From Promethearchaeota archaeon (GTDB taxonomy: Archaea; Asgardarchaeota; Lokiarchaeia; Sigyniarchaeales; SOKP01): a stretch of DNA of 14,265 bases. The translations under genes and the position numbers were made by a program. Shown here piece after piece: positions 1 to 6,110 of the stretch. Below the pieces are notes generated by a model. It was not told the DNA's origin, did not search any database, and was given only the letters and a program-made list of their open reading frames with translations. Every line of letters begins with the position of its first letter. Position 1 is the first letter of the stretch. The DNA lies in the NCBI GenBank assembly GCA_030615145.1, contig JAUWZT010000063.1, forward strand, positions 1-14,265. Reading direction: 5' to 3'.

Positions 1-726
1 AAAAGCTTGAGAGCTTTAAACCCTATTAATGGTTCTTTAATATGGGGACAAATTTTTGAAGATGGAATAGGTGACGTTATAATTCATCGAGATTCTACTG
101 ACTTTAGAACAAAGGAAGTAATTGCATGTGGAAACGATGGCTCAATCAGAGTTTTTAAAGGAAAAGATGGAGATTTAGTTTGGTTTAAACGATTTAAAGA
201 TAAAATTCGTTGCGTTTCGATTTTCAAATCAAAAAATAGAGAATTGGTTGTTTGTGGAGGAGACGATAAAAAACTTCACTTAATTGATAAACTTACTCAA
301 GAAGAAATTAAATCAATTCAATTCGACGATTATGTCTGGAAATGTTTTTCGTTTCTTCATAATGACGAAAATTATTTATTAGTAAGTACTTATTCGTTTG
401 AATATTTTGACGAGTCTCTTAATATCGAAGATATCGAATTCAGCTCAAAACTTATGTGCTGGAACCAAAAATTAGAAAAGAAATGGGACATAACGCATAT
501 AAATACGGAATGTTTGATTCAAACTAAAATAGGTTCGAATAGTTATATTGTTTTAGGAACAACTAAGGGGAAAATATTGATCATTGACGAAGTTTCTGGC
601 AAAATTATTACTAAAATTCAAAAAAAATCGTGTTTAAACGACCTAAAATACGATTTGAAATCAAATATCTTACTTGCCTGTCACGATAACGGTTCAATAT
701 TCGCTTACTTTTTAGCGGAGTCTTAA
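1..726 (+). CDS. PQQ/WD40-like beta-propeller protein, 3' part
   Basis: The reading frame is open to the left edge (Lys-Ser-Leu-Arg...), so the TTG at 7 is probably internal and the true start lies outside the window; 241 codons are visible. Successive repeats resemble PQQ-like propeller blades: LRALNPINGSLIW, then IRVFKGKDGDLVWFKRF, then a blade around LHLIDKLTQEEI, and a last one near GKILIIDEVSGKI. The alternation of 'strand - D/NxxxG - strand' with GND/GGDD/CHDNGS turns is typical of PQQ- or WD40-type propellers. No catalytic residues, signal peptide or membrane helix is visible in this part. Such propellers usually act as scaffolds, so a specific role cannot be given. The gene ends 38 bp before the amidotransferase gene on the same strand, so the two may be cotranscribed. 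Confidence 0.7.
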   Translation, partial: KSLRALNPINGSLIWGQIFEDGIGDVIIHRDSTDFRTKEVIACGNDGSIRVFKGKDGDLVWFKRFKDKIRCVSIFKSKNRELVVCGGDDKKLHLIDKLTQEEIKSIQFDDYVWKCFSFLHNDENYLLVSTYSFEYFDESLNIEDIEFSSKLMCWNQKLEKKWDITHINTECLIQTKIGSNSYIVLGTTKGKILIIDEVSGKIITKIQKKSCLNDLKYDLKSNILLACHDNGSIFAYFLAES

Positions 727-764
727 CTTTGATATGTAAATAAAAATTTTTTAAAAGAATAACT

Positions 765-1505
765 ATGTGTCGTATGTTTTTTCAGTGTTCGCTTGAACCC
801 TTTCAAATTGATTTTAAAATTTTAAAAAAATTTGTAACCTCGTGCCATTGGCATTATTTAAGGAATTATAACCTTTTTGGGCACCATGGATTGGGTTGGG
901 GCTTCGCTTATATCTCTGAAGATGACAATAAACTCGTAATAAAGCGAGATATAACTCAAATTTACCACGCGGACTGGAAAAACCTCACTAAGATTAAAAC
1001 TCGTTTCTTTTTAGTCCACGCGAGAAAAACCCTCCCTTGGAAAAAGAACTTTAGAGATGTACATCCTATCGATATTGGTGAGAAATATATCATAACACAT
1101 AATGGAATTATAAAAGGCTTTCCAGATAAAAAATTAAAAAACCCAAAATTGGAAAGAATTTATAGTAATACTAACTTGGACACCCGAAAATATCTATGTG
1201 CTATTATTGACGAACTACAAGAAGGTAAAAGTTTAAAGAATACCTTGGAATCCATTTTTAAAGAGATTGAGATAGGTGCTGGCGCGAACGCGTTTCTATT
1301 TAATTCGCACACCTGCAATGTCATCACCAATCGTAAAACTAATTTTAACGGCAGGCACCACACCTTATTTTTAAGTAAAAAACAAAAAGAAATCCTTGTA
1401 AGCACTACTCCCTTAACTGACAATGCGAAAGAAATTCCTAATTACTCTTTAATTCAAATTGATTTAAATAACCTTAACCTGAATGCGATGAAATTAGAAT
1501 TTTAG
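765..1505 (+). CDS. Class II (Ntn-type) glutamine amidotransferase
   Basis: This 246-residue protein looks like a stand-alone class II glutamine amidotransferase domain of the YafJ/DUG3-like type, which releases ammonia or cleaves gamma-glutamyl bonds using an N-terminal cysteine. The start is fixed because Cys2, the expected nucleophile after removal of Met1, directly follows the ATG. Other family marks are GHHGLGWG (39-46), VHARKT (84-89, the HAR substrate-binding motif), HP (100-101), THNGII (111-116, the oxyanion-hole Asn-Gly) and NTNLDT (135-140, in place of the usual SDTE). No synthase or transport domain is fused to it, so the ammonia acceptor or gamma-glutamyl substrate is unknown. 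No clear SD precedes it. It lies 38 bp after the propeller gene, and the two may form an operon. Confidence 0.85.
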   Translation: MCRMFFQCSLEPFQIDFKILKKFVTSCHWHYLRNYNLFGHHGLGWGFAYISEDDNKLVIKRDITQIYHADWKNLTKIKTRFFLVHARKTLPWKKNFRDVHPIDIGEKYIITHNGIIKGFPDKKLKNPKLERIYSNTNLDTRKYLCAIIDELQEGKSLKNTLESIFKEIEIGAGANAFLFNSHTCNVITNRKTNFNGRHHTLFLSKKQKEILVSTTPLTDNAKEIPNYSLIQIDLNNLNLNAMKLEF

Positions 1506-1527
1506 GTATAAATATATAATTTTAAAT

Positions 1528-1537
1528 AAAAAAAAAA
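1528..1537 (-). terminator. T10 tract after the membrane protein gene
   Basis: Ten A residues on the plus strand read as T10 on the minus strand, about 25 nt beyond the stop codon of the small membrane protein. Archaeal termination commonly uses oligo-T tracts without a hairpin. The 56 bp convergent gap 1506-1561 holds nothing else that I recognise. Confidence 0.55.
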
Positions 1538-1561
1538 TGAAAAAGGTTAATTATATCCTTT

Positions 1562-1879
1562 CTACTCTCCAGATTCCTCTTCGGCAGCTAGCTCCTCTTC
1601 CAATTCCTCGAGCGGAACAGGTGCTGGAGTTGTGAGCATTGAATATCCTATCCATATAGCAATAATTGCTATTAATAATACCATAATCCAGAGTGGTAGA
1701 ACAGTGAATAATCTCCAATCGAGCCAATCGATATTAAATATTCGGAAGGCAGCGTCCCAATCTGGGAGCCCACCAAGAGTGCCAAACCATAAATCAACGA
1801 CGCTTCCCATGGTATAAACTACTGCGATAAGGATACCAAGGAGCATGACGATTGCGCCAATTATCTTATCTTTTGCCAT
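1562..1879 (-). CDS. Small two-helix membrane protein with acidic tail
   Basis: I do not recognise this 105-residue protein. From the chosen ATG at 1879 it begins MAKDKIIG and has two hydrophobic segments, about residues 5-28 and 57-82. They are separated by a Trp/Asp-rich loop (about 30-55, with WFGTLGGLPDWD and NIDWLDWR). A proline turn (TPAPVP) leads into a strongly acidic C-terminus (LEELEEELAAEEESGE). An ATG 45 nt further upstream is in frame, but the AAAGGT site lies 8 nt before the 1879 ATG and the extra residues (MKKYTKNLKYTKVLI) look untranslated. With two helices both ends probably face the same side of the membrane. The gene is alone on its strand, divergent from ribokinase. No function can be assigned. 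Confidence 0.75.
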   Translation of the reverse strand: MAKDKIIGAIVMLLGILIAVVYTMGSVVDLWFGTLGGLPDWDAAFRIFNIDWLDWRLFTVLPLWIMVLLIAIIAIWIGYSMLTTPAPVPLEELEEELAAEEESGE

Positions 1880-1887
1880 TATCAATA

Positions 1888-1892
1888 CCTTT
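1888..1892 (-). promoter_or_regulatory. SD site that sets the membrane protein start
   Basis: On the minus strand this reads AAGGT within AAAGGTA, 8 nt before the ATG at 1879. It favours that start over the in-frame ATG at 1924, which lacks such a site. Confidence 0.5.
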
Positions 1893-1965
1893 GTGTATTT
1901 TAAGTTTTTAGTATATTTTTTCAAGCATTTTTACATTGCTTAATATTATTTTTAAAATTATATTA

Positions 1966-2003
1966 AATTAAAACCATTCGTTAAGAATCACTTGGTTTTA
2001 ATT
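1966..2003. repeat. 11+11 bp inverted repeat in a divergent control region
   Basis: AATTAAAACCA (1966-1976) and TGGTTTTAATT (1993-2003) are exact reverse complements separated by 16 bp. Arm centres are 27 bp apart, between two and three helical turns. The repeat sits between the divergent membrane protein and ribokinase genes, about 20-60 bp upstream of the ribokinase TATA-like box, where an operator for a dimeric regulator could lie. It is AT-rich, so chance is not excluded. Confidence 0.45.
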
Positions 2004-2023
2004 GTGATGTTTCATAAATTGAT

Positions 2024-2031
2024 AATATAAA
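2024..2031 (+). promoter_or_regulatory. TATA-like box of the ribokinase gene
   Basis: AATATAAA lies about 50 bp before the ribokinase ATG. At the usual archaeal spacing of roughly 25 bp it would place the transcription start near 2050-2055, giving a leader of about 20-25 nt that includes the GTGGT site at 2064-2068. Confidence 0.45.
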
Positions 2032-2046
2032 GCGAAGAGAGTTCGA

Positions 2047-2060
2047 AAAATCGCGATTTT
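2047..2060. promoter_or_regulatory. 14 bp perfect palindrome, candidate operator
   Basis: AAAATCGCGATTTT is a perfect 14 bp palindrome with a GC-rich core in AT-rich surroundings. It ends 14 bp before the ribokinase ATG and overlaps the start point predicted from the TATA-like box. That is a classic place for a repressor to block transcription. No regulator gene adjoins it in this window. Confidence 0.5.
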
Positions 2061-2074
2061 AAAGTGGTAAAATT

Positions 2075-3046
2075 ATGTCAAATAGCAACCAATATGTTCT
2101 AATTATTGGTTCAAGTAATATGGATTTAAACATATACTCACAACGGTTACCGGAACCAGGTGAGACTGTAACTGGGGGCACATTTAAGCAATTCTTGGGA
2201 GGAAAAGGCGCGAACCAAGCGATAGCTTCTACGAGATCTGGATCTAATACTATTTTTATTGGTAAGGTCGGCATAGACGCGTACGGAGACCAAATGATTT
2301 CTCAATTAAACAATGAAGGTGTGGACATAGAACATATTATAAGGGATCCTAACGAATCGAGCGGAATCGCTTTTATAATGATAGACGAAAACGGAGAGAA
2401 CATGATTAGTGTAGCGCCCGGGGCAAATTTCAATTTAACGCCAGAAGACGTTCGAATAAATTCCGAAGTCATTAAATATGCTAACGCTTTGATCGTTCAG
2501 ATGGAAATTCCCATTGATTCAATTGAAGAAATTTTTAAAATAGCAGTTCAAGGGAAGGCTGTAAAAATTCTTAATCCTGCGCCGTTAAAACCTATTAGTT
2601 TATCAATTTTGAGAAATATTGATGTAATAATCCCCAACGAGGGAGAACTCCTACGTTTACATTCGCTTTTAAATCTTAAAGAGTTAGTTGGCGAATCTAA
2701 AAGCAAAATTATTCAAGCTTCAAAAGATATCTCAAAAATAGGAGTTAAATCAATCGTAACTACATTAGGCAGTAAAGGATGTATAATATATAACGCTGCA
2801 GAAGATAAAATTACTGAAATACCCGCTTTTAAGGTTAAACCCATTGATACAGTAGGCGCTGGAGATTGCTTCAACGGAGTTTTAGCAAGCAAGTTAAATC
2901 AAGGGGAGAACTTAATCACTTCGGTAAAATACGCAACAGTAGCGGCCTCAATAGCAGTAACAAGGAAAGGAGCGCAAGAATCAATGCCGTTTATTAATGA
3001 AATTGAAGCACGCTTCAAAAAATATAAAGATTTTTATGTAATATAG
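2075..3046 (+). CDS. rbsK: Ribokinase-like PfkB-family sugar kinase
   Basis: This 323-residue protein has the full ribokinase pattern and probably phosphorylates ribose (or a related sugar or nucleoside) with ATP in the cytoplasm. Visible marks are GSSNMD (12-17, sugar contact), GGKGANQA (42-49, first PfkB signature), QME (142-144), NPAP (167-170), NEGE (188-191), TTLGSKG (229-235, nucleotide region) and DTVGAGDCFNG (258-268), where Asp264 is the expected catalytic base and GAGD the anion hole. The RKGAQESMP segment near 298 corresponds to the cation-binding C-terminal region of ribokinases. Length is close to the usual 300-310. GTGGT 6 nt before the ATG supports this start. The cupin gene follows after 20 bp. 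PfkB enzymes are hard to tell apart by sequence, so the exact sugar is uncertain. Confidence 0.87.
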   Translation: MSNSNQYVLIIGSSNMDLNIYSQRLPEPGETVTGGTFKQFLGGKGANQAIASTRSGSNTIFIGKVGIDAYGDQMISQLNNEGVDIEHIIRDPNESSGIAFIMIDENGENMISVAPGANFNLTPEDVRINSEVIKYANALIVQMEIPIDSIEEIFKIAVQGKAVKILNPAPLKPISLSILRNIDVIIPNEGELLRLHSLLNLKELVGESKSKIIQASKDISKIGVKSIVTTLGSKGCIIYNAAEDKITEIPAFKVKPIDTVGAGDCFNGVLASKLNQGENLITSVKYATVAASIAVTRKGAQESMPFINEIEARFKKYKDFYVI

Positions 3047-3066
3047 ACGATGTAGGTGTTAAAAAG

Positions 3067-3741
3067 ATGTTAGAAGAGATAATTCAACCTAAGAAAGGCA
3101 CAAATCTTAGGAAAAATGGGCAAGAAGAACTAACGATTCTGATAGATTCAAATGCTATAAAAAAAATATTTTTTATAAATGGAACCAACTTTTTCACTCA
3201 AAATTTAAGCGCGTCTAATCTAGTTGTCAAACCAAACGATTATTACATGATAATTAATAAAGGAGATGAGGAAATTAATGTAAAATATAGTATCGATATT
3301 TCTAATCAAATAGTAATCTATGAACCTTATATGTACGAATCGTTTAAAAAAGAAAGTCTTGACCCTATTCAGTTCAGCAAGAAATTTAACGTTCCAGATG
3401 GATACATTGACACTTTAGCTAAGTGGTACAGTATTAAATTCACATACCCTGATTATAATTTAATATTCATTAAACCCAAGATAGGAATCTCCATCCAAAC
3501 TCACAAATTTAGAAGTGAAACATGGAAAGTATTGAAAGGCAAACCAATAATAATTAACGGGAATAAAGTACATTATTTTGTTGAAAAAGGAACTGAGTTT
3601 TTAAACGCAAAAATGACTTACCACTCCGTTATAAATCCAAATAACAATCCTGAACAATTTGTTTTAATTGAAGAAAAATGGAGTGGTGAATTCGACGAAG
3701 AAGATATAATAAGAGCGTTCAACCCCAATAATTATCATTAA
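3067..3741 (+). CDS. Cupin protein like type II mannose-6-phosphate isomerase
   Basis: This 224-residue protein has a C-terminal cupin resembling the isomerase domain of type II (bifunctional) mannose-6-phosphate isomerases. The match runs through THKFRSETWKVLKG (145-158), ING (163-165), TYHSVINP (184-191) and WSGEFDEEDIIR (205-216); the last is the counterpart of the family's SGEYLGEDDIVR ending. Residues 10-100 may be a second, degenerate cupin. In the metal-binding HxHxxxE pattern His146 and Glu151 are present and His186 fits the later histidine, but the second histidine is replaced by Phe148. Metal binding, and hence isomerase activity, may be altered or lost. It starts 20 bp after ribokinase behind a TAGGTG site, so the two are probably cotranscribed and may act on the same sugar or its phosphate. 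Confidence 0.68.
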   Translation: MLEEIIQPKKGTNLRKNGQEELTILIDSNAIKKIFFINGTNFFTQNLSASNLVVKPNDYYMIINKGDEEINVKYSIDISNQIVIYEPYMYESFKKESLDPIQFSKKFNVPDGYIDTLAKWYSIKFTYPDYNLIFIKPKIGISIQTHKFRSETWKVLKGKPIIINGNKVHYFVEKGTEFLNAKMTYHSVINPNNNPEQFVLIEEKWSGEFDEEDIIRAFNPNNYH

Positions 3742-3770
3742 TTATAGTCCACGAAAGTAAGAATTTACTA

Positions 3771-3795
3771 CTCATTTTATCCGATAAAATATGAG
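3771..3795. repeat. Imperfect hairpin after the cupin gene
   Basis: TTTTATC (3775-3781) and GATAAAA (3783-3789) are complementary around one base, and outer CTCAT/ATGAG segments extend the pairing with a bulge. It begins about 30 bp after the cupin stop. It could help stabilise the mRNA end, but it is AT-rich and short. Confidence 0.3.
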
Positions 3796-3838
3796 ATTTT
3801 GAGATGATATAGTCTTCCTTGGAGTTCACATTCCAACC

Positions 3839-3871
3839 TTTTAAATTTTGTGTTTTTAGTTCCTTTGTTTT
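3839..3871 (+). terminator. T-rich terminator region after ribokinase-cupin
   Basis: Several T-tracts in a row (T4, T4, T5, T3 and T4) follow the cupin gene by about 100 bp and precede the ribosomal promoter. This fits archaeal oligo-T termination. The remaining 235 bp non-coding gap (3742-3976) holds the hairpin, the inverted repeat and the promoter listed separately. Confidence 0.4.
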
Positions 3872-3906
3872 AATAAAATTAAAATTTGATAGATAACTTC
3901 TATTCA

Positions 3907-3930
3907 TTACACGAAGTAATAAAAGTGTAA
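3907..3930. repeat. Short inverted repeat upstream of the ribosomal promoter
   Basis: TTACAC (3907-3912) and GTGTAA (3925-3930) are perfect complements 12 bp apart. An alternative ATTAC/GTAAT pairing (3906-3910 with 3916-3920) nests within it. The block ends about 10 bp before the TATA-like box of the ribosomal operon, so it could be a regulator site. Six-bp arms are weak evidence. Confidence 0.3.
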
Positions 3931-3938
3931 AAAAAAAA

Positions 3939-3949
3939 CATTATAAATT
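3939..3949 (+). promoter_or_regulatory. TATA-like promoter of the ribosomal operon
   Basis: CATTATAAATT follows an A-rich stretch that could act as a BRE (TFB recognition element). Initiation about 25 bp from its centre would fall near 3968-3970, giving an almost leaderless message. GGTG at 3968-3971, 5 nt before the uS19 ATG, could serve as SD if the start lies slightly upstream. This is the only long gap in front of the cluster, so it is the most likely main promoter. Confidence 0.5.
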
Positions 3950-3976
3950 AAATGGAACAAGTAGATTGGTGTAAAA

Positions 3977-4510
3977 ATGACTCCAAATGAAGAACATAAC
4001 GATGGAGAACAAAAAGAAACGAAAAAAGAAGAAGCTGTAAAAGAATCTTCTAAAGAATCTGAAGAAGTAGAAGATACCAAAGAATTAGATCTTGAAAAAG
4101 AAAGAGATCGTCTTAAATTTCATTATAGAGGTCAAACATTAGACCAATTAAAGAGAATGAATATGGACGAGTTTATTCAATTGCTGCCAGCACGAGCGCG
4201 AAGATCACTAAAAAGAGGGTTACCTCCTAGACAGAGAAAGCTTCTTGAAAGACTAAGACGAGCATACAGAGCCAAAAAAAGAGGAAAAGATCTCCTTACG
4301 CGAACACATGTGAGAGATATGTTGATTTTTCCTGAGATGGTAGGTTTGAAAATAGGCGTCTATAACGGAAAACAATTTGAAGTTGTTGATGTAAAACCTG
4401 AAATGATTGGACATTACTTAGGAGAGTTTTCACTCACTAGAAGGCGCGTTCAACATGGTTCTCCCGGAATTGGAGCCACACGTTCAAGTAAATATGTTCC
4501 TTTAAAGTAA
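3977..4510 (+). CDS. rps19: Small-subunit ribosomal protein uS19
   Basis: The core (about residues 47-177) is archaeal/eukaryotic uS19, a protein of the head of the 30S subunit near the decoding site and the 5S-side bridge. Diagnostic stretches are FHYRGQTLDQL (48-58), LPARARRSLKRGL (70-82), THVRDMLIFPEMVG (110-123), VYNGKQF (128-134), IGHYLGEFSLTRR (144-156) and HGSPGIGATRSSKY (160-173). The first 46 residues are an extra low-complexity tail of Glu, Lys and Ser, far more acidic than the usual short N-terminus. GGTG 5 nt before the ATG supports the start, and the gene directly follows a TATA-like box. It is the first gene of the operon; the uL3-uL4-uL23-uL2 genes that normally precede it are absent here. 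Confidence 0.95.
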   Translation: MTPNEEHNDGEQKETKKEEAVKESSKESEEVEDTKELDLEKERDRLKFHYRGQTLDQLKRMNMDEFIQLLPARARRSLKRGLPPRQRKLLERLRRAYRAKKRGKDLLTRTHVRDMLIFPEMVGLKIGVYNGKQFEVVDVKPEMIGHYLGEFSLTRRRVQHGSPGIGATRSSKYVPLK

Positions 4511-4512
4511 TC

Positions 4513-4541
4513 AATATAATAATAATAATATAATAAATAAT
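4513..4541. repeat. AAT-rich simple repeat
   Basis: A run of ATA/AAT triplets fills the 45 bp gap between the uS19 and uL22 genes. It is followed by GAGATGAT, the SD of uL22. It could contain TATA-like sequences, but no internal promoter can be claimed. Confidence 0.5.
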
Positions 4542-4555
4542 TGAGATGATACAAA

Positions 4556-5035
4556 ATGCCTAACTGGGGTTATTCCTTTAGCGAAGAAAAATACGATGTA
4601 GATAGGTTGGCAAAAGCTTCAGGTAGAGATTTACGGATAAAGCCAAAACCCTCAAGAGAAATTTGTGCCGTGATAAATGGCATGAAATTGGACCAAGCTA
4701 AAGGGTTTCTTGAAAAAGTAATTCAGTTAAAACAATCAGTGCCTTTCAGAAGACATAAAAAAAAACAAGCTCATAGAAAAGATTTAAAACAATTCAATTG
4801 GTATGCCGGTAGATATCCCCAAAAAGCGGCCGCAAGAATCTATGAACTTCTCACTTCCGTCGAATCCAACGCAGAGTATAAAGGCTTAGACGTCGATCAA
4901 TGCAGGATTATTCACGCTGCTACGCATAGGGGTCGAATCATAAAGCGCTACATTGAACGCGCTCACGGTCGATCGACCGCAAAATTTAGGCATTTAAGTC
5001 ACGTAGAAATTGTAATTTACGAATTTCCAAGTTAA
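4556..5035 (+). CDS. rpl22: Large-subunit ribosomal protein uL22
   Basis: This 159-residue protein is archaeal uL22, whose long beta-hairpin lines the peptide exit tunnel. Recognisable segments are GYSF (5-8) with GRDLRIKPKPSREIC (23-37), GMKLDQAKGFLEKVI (42-56), VPFRRHKKKQAHRK (62-75), WYAGRYPQKAAARI (82-95), NAEYKGLD (105-112) and RYIERAHGRSTAKFRHLSHVEI (131-152), the hairpin and C-terminal strand. Length is normal for the archaeal family. A good SD, GAGATGAT, ends 6 nt before the ATG. It lies between uS19 and uS3 as in other archaea. Confidence 0.95.
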   Translation: MPNWGYSFSEEKYDVDRLAKASGRDLRIKPKPSREICAVINGMKLDQAKGFLEKVIQLKQSVPFRRHKKKQAHRKDLKQFNWYAGRYPQKAAARIYELLTSVESNAEYKGLDVDQCRIIHAATHRGRIIKRYIERAHGRSTAKFRHLSHVEIVIYEFPS

Positions 5036-5073
5036 TTAAAATTAATAAAAAAAAAAGTTAAATATCAAAGATA

Positions 5074-5886
5074 ATGACTCCCTTGGCAAAACATTTCATT
5101 GAACAAGGCATCAAGTTGATGCAAATAAACGAGTTCTTGCGTAAAGAGTTTGTTAGAGCGGGATTTGCAGGTATTGACATGCAACAGACTCCACTCGGCG
5201 TAAGGATAACGCTTAAAACAAGTCGTCCCGGCCTCGTGATAGGCAAAGGCGGTAAGCGTATTCAAGAGATTACGGACATCTTACAAGAAAAATTTGGCCT
5301 GGAATTACCCCAGATAGAGGTAGAAGAGGTGTCTGACCCCGATTTAAACGCCCAAATTATGGCTGAGAGGCTAGCATATAGTCTCGATAGAGGAAGGCAT
5401 TATAGAAGGGCAGGTTATTACATATTACGCAAAATAATGGATTCTGGCGCAAGAGGTACAGAGATTATAGTTTCGGGCAAGGTCACTTCACAACGCGCCA
5501 GGACAACGGTGTTTAGAGCTGGAACAATGAAAAAATCGGGCCAACCTGCTCAAGTAGGCGTGGACAAAGGAGTAGCTCAATGCGTTCAGAAGAGCGGAAC
5601 TCTTGGCATCATAGTAAAAATTATGCAAGCGGATATAAGAATGGGGGACACAGTTAAAGTTAATAATGAAGCACTAGCAAAAGTGCAAGCAAAAAAGGAA
5701 GCGGAATTAGCCAAAACGAGAGCAGAGAAAGATTACAAAATTACCGTAGAAGAAGGAGAGCTCACCGAAGTAGAAAAAGAATTATTCGAAGAAGTAGAAG
5801 AAGAAGATATTTCTGAAATTTCGCTAGAGCCAGAAAAAGAAGACGAAGAAAAAGATAATGAAAAGGAAAAAAAAGAAAAAAAGTAA
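5074..5886 (+). CDS. rps3: Small-subunit ribosomal protein uS3 with charged C-terminal tail
   Basis: uS3 sits at the mRNA entry site of the small subunit. Residues 16-95 form a type II KH domain with the GxxG loop GKGG (57-60) inside GLVIGKGGKRIQEI. Residues 97-190 are the C-terminal domain (MAERLAYSLDRGRHYRRAGY, SGARGTEIIVSGKV, RARTTVFRAGTMKKSG, GIIVKIMQADIRMGD). From about 203 to 270 the protein continues as a Glu/Lys-rich tail containing EVEEEDISEIS and ending in EKEKKEKK. Archaeal uS3 is usually about 200-230 residues with a shorter tail. A stop at 5059 rules out an earlier start; the upstream 38 bp contains A10 and no clear SD. The tail's length and charge are the odd points. Confidence 0.95.
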   Translation: MTPLAKHFIEQGIKLMQINEFLRKEFVRAGFAGIDMQQTPLGVRITLKTSRPGLVIGKGGKRIQEITDILQEKFGLELPQIEVEEVSDPDLNAQIMAERLAYSLDRGRHYRRAGYYILRKIMDSGARGTEIIVSGKVTSQRARTTVFRAGTMKKSGQPAQVGVDKGVAQCVQKSGTLGIIVKIMQADIRMGDTVKVNNEALAKVQAKKEAELAKTRAEKDYKITVEEGELTEVEKELFEEVEEEDISEISLEPEKEDEEKDNEKEKKEKK

Positions 5887-5901
5887 AAAAGAGTGTAAAA
5901 G

Positions 5902-6093
5902 ATGGATATAATTACCGCTGCAAAAGTCCGAGAAATGGACGAACGAGAAGTGGAGCGAACCCTATTAACGTTAAGAGAAGAATTAATGATGTTATATAGC
6001 CAACAAACGGGTGGCGGTATCTCTGATAATCCCGCAAAGGCAAAACTTTTAAGGAAACAAATAGCAAGAGTTCTTACAGTAAAAAATGAATAG
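5902..6093 (+). CDS. rpl29: Large-subunit ribosomal protein uL29
   Basis: This 63-residue all-helical protein is uL29, which sits beside the exit tunnel opening next to uL23. Family features are the N-terminal helix with VREMDEREVERTL (9-21), LREELMMLYSQQTGGGI (24-40), where the TGGG turn is typical, and KAKLLRKQIARVLTVKNE at the C-terminus. Length is normal. It starts 15 bp after the uS3 stop with GAGTG a few bases upstream. In many archaea the initiation factor aIF1/SUI1 gene follows; here Rnp1 follows directly after 17 bp. Confidence 0.93.
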   Translation: MDIITAAKVREMDEREVERTLLTLREELMMLYSQQTGGGISDNPAKAKLLRKQIARVLTVKNE

Positions 6094-6110
6094 AAAAAGT
6101 TGAATGTATA

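Noticed and set aside
1160..1423. An 87-codon minus-strand frame
   Set aside because: It is antisense to the amidotransferase gene, which carries the catalytic motifs.
3719..3907. A 62-codon minus-strand frame in the gap before the ribosomal operon
   Set aside because: It overlaps the cupin end, has biased AT-driven composition and no convincing SD; the stretch is better read as non-coding control DNA.
4513..4541. The AAT-rich run between uS19 and uL22 as an internal promoter
   Set aside because: TATA-like strings are expected in such simple AT repeats; nothing else supports a start there.
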